Source of the DNA: Tautonia sociabilis
GTDB taxonomy: Bacteria; Planctomycetota; Planctomycetia; Isosphaerales; Isosphaeraceae
Assembly: GCF_003977685.1 (NCBI RefSeq)
Contig: NZ_RYZH01000007.1
Location: 1 to 64,000, forward strand
Reading direction: 5' to 3'
DNA length: 64,000 nt
Shown here: in pieces, positions 1 through 8,849 of the stretch
How the letters are laid out: every line of letters starts with the position of its first letter
How positions within the stretch are numbered: the stretch's first letter is position 1
Position numbers and translations under genes: made by a program
Notes under the pieces: model-generated
What the model saw: only the letters and a program-made list of their open reading frames with translations
What the model was told of the DNA's origin: nothing
The model's database searches: none

Positions 1-30
1 GGGGGGGGGGGGGGCTGGAATCGGGTCGGT

Positions 31-513
31 TCACTCGGGGTCGGGACGGCGATAGGGACCGCCTTGGCCGCCGGACTTCTCCTCCAGGGCGATCCGCTCG
101 ATGACCATGCCGCGGTCGACCGCCTTGCACATGTCGTAGATCGTCAGGGCCGCGACCGAAACGGCGGCCATCGCCTCCATCTCCACTCCGGTCCGGCCGA
201 CGAGCCGGGCGGTGGCCTCGATACGGACGGCGTCCTCCCCCTCGGCCTCGAGGCGGAGCTCCACGGCGTCAAGCCCGAGCGGGTGACAGAGCGGAATCAA
301 TTCCCCGGTCCTCTTGGCGGCCAGGATGCCGGCCAGCCGGGCGACCTCGAAGACGTCCCCCTTGGCGACCTTGCGATCCCGGATCAGGGCCAGGGTCTCC
401 GGCCGCATCCGGACCCGGCCGCGGGCGGTCGCCGAGCGGAGCGTCTGGGGCTTGGCCGACACGTCGACCATCCGGCTGCCGCCCGAATCGTCGAAGTGCG
501 TCAAGCCGGACAT
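31..513 (-). CDS. moaC: Cyclic pyranopterin monophosphate synthase MoaC
   Basis: MoaC converts the cyclic GTP product made by MoaA into cyclic pyranopterin monophosphate, the second step of molybdenum cofactor synthesis in the cytoplasm. The 160-residue protein has the family hallmarks: an N-terminal [18 protein letters not shown] segment, the ELIPLCHPL motif in the middle, GRTGVEMEA, and the terminal catalytic block [11 protein letters not shown]. Length is normal for the family. The start is placed at the ATG before SGLTHF; an upstream in-frame extension adds 32 low-complexity residues not expected in MoaC. No other moa gene adjoins it, but a mobA homologue lies about 54 kb away in the same window. 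The assignment is secure. Confidence 0.95.
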   Translation of the reverse strand: MSGLTHFDDSGGSRMVDVSAKPQTLRSATARGRVRMRPETLALIRDRKVAKGDVFEVARLAGILAAKRTGELIPLCHPLGLDAVELRLEAEGEDAVRIEATARLVGRTGVEMEAMAAVSVAALTIYDMCKAVDRGMVIERIALEEKSGGQGGPYRRPDPE

Positions 514-605
514 GTCTCGAGCCTCCGAACGTCCCGGCTCCGGGCGCCGGCCCCGAGCCGGATCGTCCGACCTCGTCGGGATTGTAGACGGATGCCGCCC
601 GAAGT

Positions 606-2312
606 TCAATTCGTTCTGAACGAATCTTCGCGATCGTCAATCCCGGCCTCGGCGCCCCCTGGCCCCTCCTCCAGCCGGTAGAGCCGGGAGAGCCAGACGC
701 CGGATCGCGACCGCTCGGCCAGGGGGCGGCCCGACCGCTCGGCTCGCTCGACCTCGGGGGACCAGTAGGCCGACCGACGGAAGAGGATCAGCCAGGGGGT
801 CTGGCCAAGGGCCTGCTCGGGACCGAGGGTGATCCCCTTCTCGAAGAGGCCGGGGGTCATCGCGGCGATCGGCTGGATGTGGTGGAACGTCGGCGCGAGG
901 GCGATTTCCTCCCCCGGGGGGACCAGGCGCTCGGCTTCTCGCAGAAGGGTCCGGTCCACGGCGTCCCCCCAGTAGGTCAGCTCCAGGCCGAGCCGCTCCG
1001 CCCCGGCCAGCCCGCCGACCAGGGCGTTATAATAACTTAACTGAAATGGGTGCATGCGCACCACTCCCGTCCCCTGCCCCACCAGCAGCAGGACCAGCAG
1101 GGCCCGCATCCAGGCCCAGCCGGCCGCCTGCCAGACCGATCGGAACCCAAGCCCGATCAGCAGCGCCCAGCTCGGGAAGACGAGCAGAAAGAGCCGCTCG
1201 CCGTCGTAGACCGGCGCCCGGGTGCTGAAGAGCAAGAGGAACAGCAGGATCGCCCCCCCGAGCAGCGCCGGGAACGGCTCCGATCGGGACCGTCGGAGCC
1301 CCCGGGCCAGGCCGACAAGCCCCATCGCCTGCAAGCCGACCGGCACGGTCGCGGCGAAGTAGAACCACGGGTAATGCCACGGGAGGGCGTTGTCCTGGAA
1401 CACCCGGCCGAAGTACAGCACCCGAAGGGGCTGGCGATCGACGCTCGTTGACATGAACCGGGTCAGCCGATCGACCGAATCGTGCCAGAGCCACGGCCAG
1501 CCGAGCACGAAGACCCCCAACCCGACCGCCCCCCAGACCGTCATCCCGACGATCGCCTTGCGCGTGGGCAGCCGGGCAAGGGCGTAGCCGAGGACCAGCG
1601 GGGGCAGGAGCCAGCCGTGAATCTTCGTCAACAGCGCCAGCCCCCAGCACACTCCCGAGAGCCCCAGCCAGAGGACCGGCCTCCTCGATTCGACGGCCCG
1701 GGCCGCGGAGAGGAGGGCGAGGGTCCAGAACAGCGAGAGGATCGTGTCGAGCGTCGCGAAGTGGGCGTGGGCGAAGAGCCGGGGCATCAGGACCAGGGAG
1801 AGGCCGGCGACGATCGCCGCCGCCCGGCCGGCCCGACGGCCCGCCTCGGCGGAGACGATCGCCACCAGGACCGCGAAGGCCAGCATCGGCGCGACCCTCC
1901 CCGAGTGGACCGAGAGGGGGTCGGTGCCCCCGAGCAGCCCCTCGACCGGCTCGAAGGCGGCCGACGCCAGGCCGACGAGCCATCTGCCGAGGGGGGGATG
2001 CTGCGCGTTGTCGGCGAAGAAGGCGTCGAGGTCGTCCTGGTCGACCGACCCGATCCCGAGCCGGCCGACCTGCTCGACGAGGAGGCCCAGCTCGCGGAGG
2101 TAGTTGCGGCCGACCTTCACGTCGATCGATTCGTCGCTGGTGATCCCCGGATCTCCCAGGGTCAGCAGGACCGCCAGCCCGGCCAAGGCCCCAAGCAGCC
2201 CGGGCCAGGGGCCGGCTCCGGATCGGGGGGAGGGAGATGGGGAGGGATCGGGCATGAGTCCGGGAGGCCGGGGTTTCGGGGGCGTCTCGAGCAGGGAGCC
2301 GGCTGGGGGCAT
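606..2312 (-). CDS. GT39-type integral membrane glycosyltransferase (ArnT/PMT-like)
   Basis: A multi-pass membrane protein of about 568 residues. It starts with a proline-rich stretch, then a transmembrane helix, then the acidic motif [15 protein letters not shown] in the first periplasmic loop, which matches the catalytic DE motif of GT-C enzymes of family 39. [16 protein letters not shown] segment and many hydrophobic helices follow. Such enzymes transfer a sugar from a polyprenyl-phosphate donor to lipid or protein at the outer face of the membrane; the acceptor here is unknown. Two starts are possible, the ATG used here and an ATG 19 codons later (position 2255); neither has a clear Shine-Dalgarno site. 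It lies 92 bp upstream of moaC on the same strand, with no evident functional link. Confidence 0.75.
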   Translation of the reverse strand: MPPAGSLLETPPKPRPPGLMPDPSPSPSPRSGAGPWPGLLGALAGLAVLLTLGDPGITSDESIDVKVGRNYLRELGLLVEQVGRLGIGSVDQDDLDAFFADNAQHPPLGRWLVGLASAAFEPVEGLLGGTDPLSVHSGRVAPMLAFAVLVAIVSAEAGRRAGRAAAIVAGLSLVLMPRLFAHAHFATLDTILSLFWTLALLSAARAVESRRPVLWLGLSGVCWGLALLTKIHGWLLPPLVLGYALARLPTRKAIVGMTVWGAVGLGVFVLGWPWLWHDSVDRLTRFMSTSVDRQPLRVLYFGRVFQDNALPWHYPWFYFAATVPVGLQAMGLVGLARGLRRSRSEPFPALLGGAILLFLLLFSTRAPVYDGERLFLLVFPSWALLIGLGFRSVWQAAGWAWMRALLVLLLVGQGTGVVRMHPFQLSYYNALVGGLAGAERLGLELTYWGDAVDRTLLREAERLVPPGEEIALAPTFHHIQPIAAMTPGLFEKGITLGPEQALGQTPWLILFRRSAYWSPEVERAERSGRPLAERSRSGVWLSRLYRLEEGPGGAEAGIDDREDSFRTN

Positions 2313-2494
2313 CTTACCGAGTCGGGCAGGAGGGACGCGAAGCCCCGTCGGCCGGATTCCGAGGCCAGGGAGGACGGAGGCGATCCGGCAGCCTCCCCCG
2401 AAATGGCCCAGGCCCCGTCATCCTCCCGGCCAGTCGGCCGGGGGGACGCGGGGCCCGGGCGGAGCAGAGCGATCGAGGGGGGATCGGGAACCGA

Positions 2495-3067
2495 TCAGTC
2501 CTCGTTCTTCTTCTGGGCGATCAGCCGCTTGACGCGCTCCGCCAGCAGGGCGCCGTCGAAGGGCTTCTTAAAGCCGTCGTTGAAGCCGAGGCGGTAGATC
2601 TCCTCGCCGGGCTCGTCGCTGGTCAGGGCGATGAGCACGGTGGAGGCGTGATCCTCGCTGCGCTTCAGGTTCTGGGCGATCTGGCCGGCCTCGATGCGGC
2701 CGATGGCCATATCGATGATGATGCAATCGGGGTGGAAGCTCTCGGCACGAATGCCGGCCTCGAACCCCGAGGCGGCGACCTCCAGGCGGAAGTCCTCGGA
2801 TTCGCGCAGGTGCTCCTTGAGCATGGACTGCAGGGGGCCGTCGGCGCCGACGACCAGGACCTTGTTGTAGACCTCGGCTTCCAGCTCGCCGAGGGGCATG
2901 CCGTATTCCTTGAGGAACCGGAGCAAGTTGTCTCGCGGGATGCGGCGGTCCTGCGAGCCGGGGATGCGGTAGCCGCGCAACCGCCCGGAGTCGAACCACT
3001 TGCTCACCGTCCGGGGCGCGACCTTGCAAATCTTGGCGACCTGGCCGGTGGTGTAGACTTTCTTCAT
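2495..3067 (-). CDS. HTH (excisionase/MerR-type) plus receiver-domain regulator
   Basis: A 190-residue protein with a helix-turn-helix at residues 1-50 (MKKVYTTGQVAKICKVAPRT, then an R-I-P-G-S-Q-D-R-R-I wing), a short linker and a response-regulator receiver domain from about residue 72. The order is reversed compared with classical response regulators, where the receiver comes first. The receiver keeps the central Asp (CIIIDMA), the Thr (LIALTSDE) and the Lys (DGFKKPF), but the acidic pair after beta strand 1 is replaced: VLVVGADGP instead of VDDD. Phosphorylation may therefore be weak or absent (inference). The start ATG has a GGAG box upstream; longer in-frame extensions are low complexity. 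No kinase gene is adjacent. HTH-receiver proteins are common in planctomycetes; targets are unknown. Confidence 0.8.
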   Translation of the reverse strand: MKKVYTTGQVAKICKVAPRTVSKWFDSGRLRGYRIPGSQDRRIPRDNLLRFLKEYGMPLGELEAEVYNKVLVVGADGPLQSMLKEHLRESEDFRLEVAASGFEAGIRAESFHPDCIIIDMAIGRIEAGQIAQNLKRSEDHASTVLIALTSDEPGEEIYRLGFNDGFKKPFDGALLAERVKRLIAQKKNED

Positions 3068-3645
3068 ATCGAGGACTCCACTCGGATCGGAGTACGTGAG
3101 AGACCTCGGAGGTGTCCGATGCCCCCCCTCGGGGCCCGGGCGGGACCGATCCGGCGCGGACGGGGGGCGTCGCCGGCCCCCGGCGCGTCGGCCGGGGTCG
3201 GCGGATCGGGTCGCCTGGCAAGATGCCTGCCGGTCCCGGGGCGAGCGGGAGCCGATCGGCGACCGATCGATGACGTCCGTTTCCATCCGTGGTTCGCGGG
3301 GACCGATCGCCTCGAGGACCGCGCACCCGGAGGCCAGAAGGCCGCCGGGCCCCGATCGCTCGGGGCCGACCCGCCGACTCCGCGTCGCTCGGGCCGCCCG
3401 GTTCAGGTCTCCGGAGGGGGGGTCGCTCGCCTCCTTGCGGTAGCGGACCTGACCGTCAAGACTAATTTTCGATCGGCGCGGCCGGCGACTTTAGGAGGGG
3501 TTGCGACGCGAGTCGGGTGAGCGGGTCGGGCCGGAGGCTCGTGGCGGTCGGGAGGAGAGACTCGGGAGGGATCGAAGACAACCCCCGCCCGGGCGGCCAT
3601 CGTCGCCGGTCGGGCGGGGGCGGCGGGCTGTCGCGGTGAAACCGC
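3068..3645. other. Intergenic region between flgI-like gene and HTH-receiver gene
   Basis: This 578-bp stretch holds no convincing gene; open frames through it have atypical, low-complexity products. It contains the leader of the HTH-receiver gene on the minus strand, a small AT-rich island near 3459-3475, and a hairpin at 3582-3620 just beyond the stop of the FlgI-like gene. A TTGACG hexamer on the minus strand near 3452 has no matching -10 box at the expected distance, so no promoter is called. Confidence 0.5.
3582..3620 (-). terminator. GC-rich hairpin downstream of the FlgI-like gene
   Basis: A 10-bp perfect inverted repeat (CCCCCGCCCG at 3582-3591, CGGGCGGGGG at 3611-3620) with an inner GGCG/CGCC pairing lies 26 nt after the stop codon of the FlgI-like gene. 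It lacks a clear U-run, so it is a terminator-like hairpin rather than a textbook intrinsic terminator. Confidence 0.5.
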
Positions 3646-5643
3646 TCAAGGTTTCTGGAGTTCCGATGCTCCGGCCCGGTTCAGAAAGCGGGAGAAGAGC
3701 CCCGGACGCCGCGAGGCCGGGGGAGAGGACGCCTCCTCCTCCCGCTCGGCTTCCCCCTCCCGGCCGCTCGGAGCGGCCGATCGGCCGGGTCCCCCCGCCC
3801 CGGGGAGTATTCGCCTGATTAAGCCGAGGCCGCGACGCTCCGCCGCCCCCTCGGGGGCGTCCTCCTCCTCAAAGGACGCGGGGGAGACGGCCTCGTCGTG
3901 GACCACGTCTTCCCCGGCGAGCAGGGCGCGATCATAGTCCTCCACCTCGGAGGGGACCGCATCGATGGCGAGCTCCGCCACCAGGTTCGCCTGCCGTTTC
4001 GCCCCTTCGAGGATGGAGACGACCTGCGGGTAGGTCGCTCCCAGGGCCGCGACGGTGCGGATGACCTCGACCAGGTCGGTCGAGGAGGTGAGGATCTGGG
4101 GAGGGGTGCCGGTCAACTCGATCCGGGAGATCTCGATCCGGCGGTCGTCGAGCGCCGCATTGAGCAGGATCGGGCCGGTGCCGCCGAGCACGACCGGGGG
4201 CAGCAGCTCGTGATCTCGGCCGAAGAGGACGATCTCTCGCCGTCGGGAGCGGCTGAGGTGGATCATCGGGGGGCCGGACGAGCGGACGACGTACAGCTCG
4301 AAGGGGTCCTCGGCCGTCGCCTTCCGGGACGGGGAAGGGGCTTGCGCTTCGATCGGGAAGGCCATCGCGTCGTCGGGGTCGGCGTGTCGGCGTTCCTCGA
4401 TCAGGCCGAGGACCCGGGTCCGGCCGAGGGCCGGGTCGCCCGGATCCGAAACGCGGAGGGCGTTGAAGGCCCCGTAGCGGACGACCGGGTCGGCCTGGTC
4501 CATCAGCTCCCGGAGCCGGAGGATGCCCGCCGGCTGGTCCATCGCCGCCAGGGCCGCCAGGGCGAGGGTCCGGAACTCGGGGAGTTCGACCACCGCCCGG
4601 GCCAGTTCCTCCGACCCGGCGGAGTCGTCCAGATAGGCCAGCGCCTCCGCCGAGAAGAAGCGGACCTGCGGGTGCTCGCTCTCCAGCCCCTTGACCAGGA
4701 CCGGGGAGGCGATGCCCCCCAGCGCTTCCAGCTTCAGGGCCGCCTCGCCGGCGGTCTTCGGCTCGAGCAGCTCCTGCCCCCAGCGTTCCATCCGGCTCTC
4801 GAGCAGCTCGGGGGTGTGGGCCAGGCGGATCTGGGCGAGAACCTGGAGGTAGCGCAGCTGGTTGTGGTGGTAGCGTTCCGGCACGTTCAGGACGATCGTG
4901 TTGTCGGTCTTGGCCGTCGCGACCCCCTTCTTGAAGCGGCCATCGCGGTACTGGAACCGGCGATTGATCAAGTCCTGGAGCTGCTTGGCGACGGCCCCGC
5001 TGCGGTGCCGCTGCCCGATCAGCAGCACGTAGGGGATCTCCTGCTTGATCCGTCCCCCGCCGAGCACCCGCCCGACCTTCGGGTTGTCGGGGTCGGCGGC
5101 GTTGCCGGTCAGGATCGGGCCGTAGGCATAGACCCAGGGCTTGCCCTCCAGCTGCACCTGTGCCGCGATGCCGACCTCGTGCAGCCAGCAACCGACGAGG
5201 AAGCCCCCCTCCAGGCTGGTCGTCTCGCTGTCGGGGGGAAGCAGCACGTCGACGTTCAGCTCGTCCTCCGGGGCCATGCCGGCGGTGATGACGGCCCGGA
5301 CGACGACGAGGGAGGTCCGCTTCAGCGGGTCGGCCAGGATCTCCTCGACCTTCAACTCGGGATTGCGCTTGATCTCGGCTTCGAGCTTGGAGCGGTAGCT
5401 CGACGGCGGCGGTTCCGAGCCGGTTCCCGCCAGACCAATGACCAGGCCGACCCCCTCGACGGTTTTCTGGCCGAAGCCGAGGGGCTCGGCGATGTCGACG
5501 ATCTTCCGGTCCGCCTCGTCCTGGGCGAGGGCCGTCGCCGGAGCGGCCAGCAACAGCCCCGCGATCCCCAGCCACGCCCATGCCGAGGCTCTCGTCCTCG
5601 CCGGGGCCGAGCCGGGCCCCGCTCGTCGATCGCCGCGCCGCAT
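3646..5643 (-). CDS. FlgI-like (flagellar P-ring type) secreted protein with HEAT repeats
   Basis: A 665-residue protein with a signal peptide (hydrophobic AWLGIAGLLLAAPATALAQ, cleavage likely after ALA) and an N-terminal region like the flagellar P-ring protein FlgI: DIAEPLGFGQKTVEGVGLVI followed by GLAGTGS resembles the FlgI start, and the NIVLNVPE-type strand (NTIVLNVPERYH) is also seen. From about residue 300 to 440 there are HEAT-like helical repeats (GIASPVLVKGLESEHPQVR, VVRYGAFNALR). The C-terminus is a charged, disordered tail. Classical FlgI is about 370 residues with no HEAT repeats. The start ATG has AAGGAGG 6-7 nt upstream, which rules out the 32-codon extension. No flagellar gene is near, so the role is probably envelope-related rather than flagellar (inference). 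Family assignment is moderately sure. Confidence 0.7.
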   Translation of the reverse strand: MRRGDRRAGPGSAPARTRASAWAWLGIAGLLLAAPATALAQDEADRKIVDIAEPLGFGQKTVEGVGLVIGLAGTGSEPPPSSYRSKLEAEIKRNPELKVEEILADPLKRTSLVVVRAVITAGMAPEDELNVDVLLPPDSETTSLEGGFLVGCWLHEVGIAAQVQLEGKPWVYAYGPILTGNAADPDNPKVGRVLGGGRIKQEIPYVLLIGQRHRSGAVAKQLQDLINRRFQYRDGRFKKGVATAKTDNTIVLNVPERYHHNQLRYLQVLAQIRLAHTPELLESRMERWGQELLEPKTAGEAALKLEALGGIASPVLVKGLESEHPQVRFFSAEALAYLDDSAGSEELARAVVELPEFRTLALAALAAMDQPAGILRLRELMDQADPVVRYGAFNALRVSDPGDPALGRTRVLGLIEERRHADPDDAMAFPIEAQAPSPSRKATAEDPFELYVVRSSGPPMIHLSRSRRREIVLFGRDHELLPPVVLGGTGPILLNAALDDRRIEISRIELTGTPPQILTSSTDLVEVIRTVAALGATYPQVVSILEGAKRQANLVAELAIDAVPSEVEDYDRALLAGEDVVHDEAVSPASFEEEDAPEGAAERRGLGLIRRILPGAGGPGRSAAPSGREGEAEREEEASSPPASRRPGLFSRFLNRAGASELQKP

Positions 5644-6188
5644 CGCCTGGCCTCCTTGCCCTTGCTTCGCCTTCGCCCGGGGCGCCCCGAGGCACCCTCG
5701 CCGGCGCCGATCCTGCGACGCCGACCGATCGGCGGCCACCCTCCCCCGCTTCCGGGGCCTGGGCGTCGCCGCATCGCGGCGGATCCTCTCGTCGTGATCG
5801 ATGCGTCGGGCCGCCCCGGGAGACGTGCGATCAGGGGTGGGCGCCCGCCCTCACCGGGGCGGGCCGATCCGGAGGGGTCGGCCGACTCGGGGCGGAACCT
5901 ACGACATCGACCGGAGGCGGTCAAGCTCAGGATCAACGGGGGGATCCCGCCAGGAAGCCCGCCCAATCCCCCCGACCAGCGAAATCGGCACGAACAATCC
6001 CCTCGGGCGACAGCCCGCAGCCTTTGCGTATGATATAAATTCTCAGGCTTGCCGATCCTGGGACGCGAACGGGACCGCCGGAGGCGGGTGCCCGGGGCCC
6101 CCGGTCGTCTGGCCTGGCCGACGGGTTCCCCACCGCATCGCCAAGGCATCCCCCGACCCTCCCGCCGGCCGTTTCCGAGGAGCGCATC
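5644..6188. other. Divergent intergenic region between FlgI-like gene and asnB
   Basis: This 545-bp region separates two divergent genes and so must carry both start regions. Apart from GC-rich sequence with no credible gene, the only striking element is an AT-rich island at about 6028-6043 containing TATGATATAAAT. TATGAT (6029-6034) is one mismatch from a consensus -10 box for asnB, but no good -35 hexamer lies 16-18 bp upstream, so this is a candidate promoter core only. The asnB ribosome site GAGGAG lies at the right edge. Confidence 0.4.
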
Positions 6189-8219
6189 ATGTGCGGCATC
6201 GCTGGCGCGTTGGACCTGGTCGGCCACCGGACCTTCCCGATCGATCGGGCCGTGGCGATGACCCGGGCGATCTCCCACCGGGGGCCGGACGCTGAGGGCA
6301 TCCACCGGGAGCCTGGTGTCTTCCTCGGGGCGAGGAGGCTGTCGATCGTCGACCTGACCGGCGGCTTCCAGCCGATGGCCAACGAGGACGGCTCGATTTG
6401 GGTCGCCTTCAACGGCGAGCTGTATGAGGACGACCGGCTCCGGCGCGACCTGATCGCCCAGGGGCACCGGCTGGCGACCCGATGCGACACCGAGGTCTGG
6501 GTCCACCTGTTCGAGGACTACGGCGAAGGGGTCTTCCGGGCCGCCCGGGGCCAGTTCGCTGTCTCGCTCTGGGACCGCAATCACCGGACGCTCCACCTGG
6601 CTCGAGACCGAGCGGGCATCTGCCCGCTGTTCTACGCCGAGCGCGACGGCTGGTTGCTTTGGGCGTCGGAGATCAAGGCGCTGCTCGCCTCCGGGCTGGT
6701 CGCCCCCGAGCCGGACCCGAGGGGCATTGATTATTTCTTCCACACGTTTTCCGCGAGCATCCGCCGCACCTGCTTCCGGGACGTCCATCTGCTCCCCCCC
6801 GGCCACTTCGTCCGGGCCGAGGCCGAGACCGGCCGCCTGCACGAGGTGACGTACTGGGACCTGGATTTCCCGGACGCCGGGGACGAGCGCCGGGAGGAGA
6901 ACCCGGAGGGGCTGATCGAGGAGTTCGAGGCCCTGCTCCGGGGGGCCGTCCGCCGCCGGCTGCGGGGAGACGTGCCGGTGGTTAGCTACATCAGCGGAGG
7001 GCTCGACTCGGCGATCGTCCTCGGCCTGGCGGGCCAGGAGCGGCGGTCCCCCCTGCCCTCGTTCTCTGTGGCCCTCGACCGCGCCGGCCCGGACGAGCGC
7101 TCGAAGGCCGCTGAAGCCGCCGAGGGGCTGGGCTCGCCGTTGACGCTGGTGGAGATGTCCAAGCCCCGGATCGCCGAGGCGTTCCCGGAGCTGATCCGGG
7201 CCGCCGAGATGCCGGTGATGGACACCGCCTGCGCCACGCTGCTGCGGCTGGCGCAATCGGTGCACTCGGCCGGCTACAAGGTCGCGCTGACCGGCGAGGG
7301 GGCCGACGAAGCGATGGCCGGCTATCCCTGGCACCGGTTGCATGCGATTCGGGACCGCTTCAAGGCCCGGTTCGGCGAGACGCTCCCCCGGCTCGGCCGC
7401 GAGTGGTTCCTGGACCGCATCTCCCGAGATCCCCGAGGGCGAAACCCCCGGTTCCCCGTCCGGGGCGCCCGGGTGGCCCAGCAAGAGCTGTACGACATGC
7501 TCGGCCAGTCTCGCTGCCGGGTTTATTCCGAGGGGATGTGGGCCCTCCTCGACGGGTACGACGCCTACGGCGCCGACATGGGGATCGCCCACTCCCGGTT
7601 CAACCGCTGGGACCCGCTGAACCAGTCGCTCTACCTCGGCTACAAGGTGATGCTGCCGGGCCTGCTGCTCGCCGGTAAAGGGGACCGGGTGGCGATGAAC
7701 GCCTCGGTCGAGACGAGGTATCCGCTGCTCGACGAGGAGGTCGTCTCGTTCTGCGCCTCGATCGCCCCGGAGTACAAGCTCCGGGGAGGCGTGGACAAGT
7801 GGCTGCTCCGGGAGGTCGCCCGCCGGGTCTTGCCGGCGCCGATCGGAGAGCGGGTGGCCGCTCGCCCGAAGGAGATGTTCCGGGCCAGCCTCTCGCGCAC
7901 CTTCCTCGGGCCGCACCGCCCGGCGTGGGTCGACCAGGTGCTCAGCCCCGAGTCACTGCGCCGCACTGGCTTCTTCGACCCCGAGGCCGTGGCCCGAGAG
8001 GTTGCCCGGCGCCGATGGTTCCCGCGAATCACCCCGAGGCAAGGGGGGATGGACCTGAGCCTGACGATGGTCGTGGCCACGCAGCTCTGGCACCACTCCT
8101 ACTGCGGCGGCGGTCTCTGCGAGCTGCCGACCTGGGAGGCCCCCAGCCTCTCGCGATCGGACCTGTCGATCCCCGACGCCGCCGCCTTCTTCCCCCACGC
8201 TTCCGCCGCCACGGTGTGA
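6189..8219 (+). CDS. asnB: Glutamine-hydrolysing asparagine synthetase AsnB
   Basis: The enzyme makes asparagine from aspartate, ATP and glutamine in the cytoplasm. The 676-residue product starts MCGIAGALD, placing the class II glutaminase nucleophile at Cys2, followed by the ISHRGPDAEG and FNGELY motifs of the amidotransferase domain (residues 1-200). The synthetase domain has the PP-loop SYISGGLDSAIVLG near residue 265, then TGEGADEAMAGYPWH and NASVETRYPLLDEEVV. Length is usual for the large AsnB class. GAGGAG lies 7 nt before the ATG. AsnB paralogues can also amidate cell-surface or secondary-metabolite substrates, and no neighbouring gene settles which reaction is used here. Confidence 0.9.
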   Translation: MCGIAGALDLVGHRTFPIDRAVAMTRAISHRGPDAEGIHREPGVFLGARRLSIVDLTGGFQPMANEDGSIWVAFNGELYEDDRLRRDLIAQGHRLATRCDTEVWVHLFEDYGEGVFRAARGQFAVSLWDRNHRTLHLARDRAGICPLFYAERDGWLLWASEIKALLASGLVAPEPDPRGIDYFFHTFSASIRRTCFRDVHLLPPGHFVRAEAETGRLHEVTYWDLDFPDAGDERREENPEGLIEEFEALLRGAVRRRLRGDVPVVSYISGGLDSAIVLGLAGQERRSPLPSFSVALDRAGPDERSKAAEAAEGLGSPLTLVEMSKPRIAEAFPELIRAAEMPVMDTACATLLRLAQSVHSAGYKVALTGEGADEAMAGYPWHRLHAIRDRFKARFGETLPRLGREWFLDRISRDPRGRNPRFPVRGARVAQQELYDMLGQSRCRVYSEGMWALLDGYDAYGADMGIAHSRFNRWDPLNQSLYLGYKVMLPGLLLAGKGDRVAMNASVETRYPLLDEEVVSFCASIAPEYKLRGGVDKWLLREVARRVLPAPIGERVAARPKEMFRASLSRTFLGPHRPAWVDQVLSPESLRRTGFFDPEAVAREVARRRWFPRITPRQGGMDLSLTMVVATQLWHHSYCGGGLCELPTWEAPSLSRSDLSIPDAAAFFPHASAATV

Positions 8220-8249
8220 GCGAGACGGAGCTCCCCTCGGCCCGGAGGA

Positions 8250-8270
8250 GGCCGGTCGATCAGGCCGGCC
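8250..8270 (+). terminator. Hairpin downstream of asnB
   Basis: A 6-bp inverted repeat GGCCGG/CCGGCC with a 9-nt loop lies 31 nt after the asnB stop and is followed by GTTCTCC. The stem is short and the U-run weak, so this is a tentative call. Confidence 0.35.
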
Positions 8271-8426
8271 GTTCTCCATGATCCCAATCGCCACGGCAGG
8301 CGGACGAGGGGATCGACGGGACGATCGGGTCGGATCGCCTCCCGTTCGGGAGGCGATCGAGGAGGCCGTCGACACGACCCCGGCCTCCTCTCGGTTCGAG
8401 TCCTCCAGGAGCGGTGAACTCCGGGA

Positions 8427-8849
8427 TCAGAGGCGATCGATCCGGACGGGGGCGTCGGCCTCGATCGCGGCGTCGAGGGCTCGGATCAGGGCGTTCAGCG
8501 CCGCTTCCAGGGCCTCTCCCGGCTCGGCCCGACGGGCGAGGCGGTCTCGGGCGAGGCGGAGGGCGTCCCTCGTCTCGACGGGGTCGGCGACGATCGACCC
8601 GGAGGCGTCCTCCGGGTCGAAGGCGCCTCGGTCGCCGATCCAGTCGGCGAGCAGCCGGAGCCGACCGATGCGGCGATCCCGCCACCAGAGGTCGTGCAGC
8701 AGGCGGAGGACGGCATCGAAGGTGCCGTACCAGAGCCGAAGGGTCTGCTCCTCGCCGACGAAGAGGACCACCCCCGGCTCTCCGACGGGGCCTCGGCCGG
8801 AATGGTCGTCGAAGGCAATCCCCTCCATCGAGAGGTCCCCCCGGCTCAT
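8427..8849 (-). CDS. Hypothetical protein, translationally coupled to the upstream envelope enzyme
   Basis: A small soluble protein of about 140 residues with no family I recognise. It is rich in Arg, Asp and Leu, with a central segment WYGTFDAVLRLLHDLWWRDR and a C-terminal amphipathic helix of alternating Ala, Leu and Arg. It has no signal peptide or membrane helix. Its ATG overlaps the stop of the beta-lactamase-fold/carboxypeptidase gene by an ATGA quartet at 8846-8849, which argues for coupled translation and for this start. A second Met seven codons later (MEGIAFDD) is an alternative. Coupling suggests a joint role with the wall enzyme, but nothing in the sequence shows what that is. Confidence 0.6.
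   Translation of the reverse strand: MSRGDLSMEGIAFDDHSGRGPVGEPGVVLFVGEEQTLRLWYGTFDAVLRLLHDLWWRDRRIGRLRLLADWIGDRGAFDPEDASGSIVADPVETRDALRLARDRLARRAEPGEALEAALNALIRALDAAIEADAPVRIDRL

Noticed and set aside
1482..2597. Plus-strand frame across the GT39 gene
   Set aside because: Shadow of the membrane glycosyltransferase; product is Arg/Pro/Gly-rich without motif.
5352..7916. 854-residue minus-strand frame across flgI and asnB
   Set aside because: Antisense shadow of asnB joined to an off-frame reading of the FlgI-like gene, without motifs.
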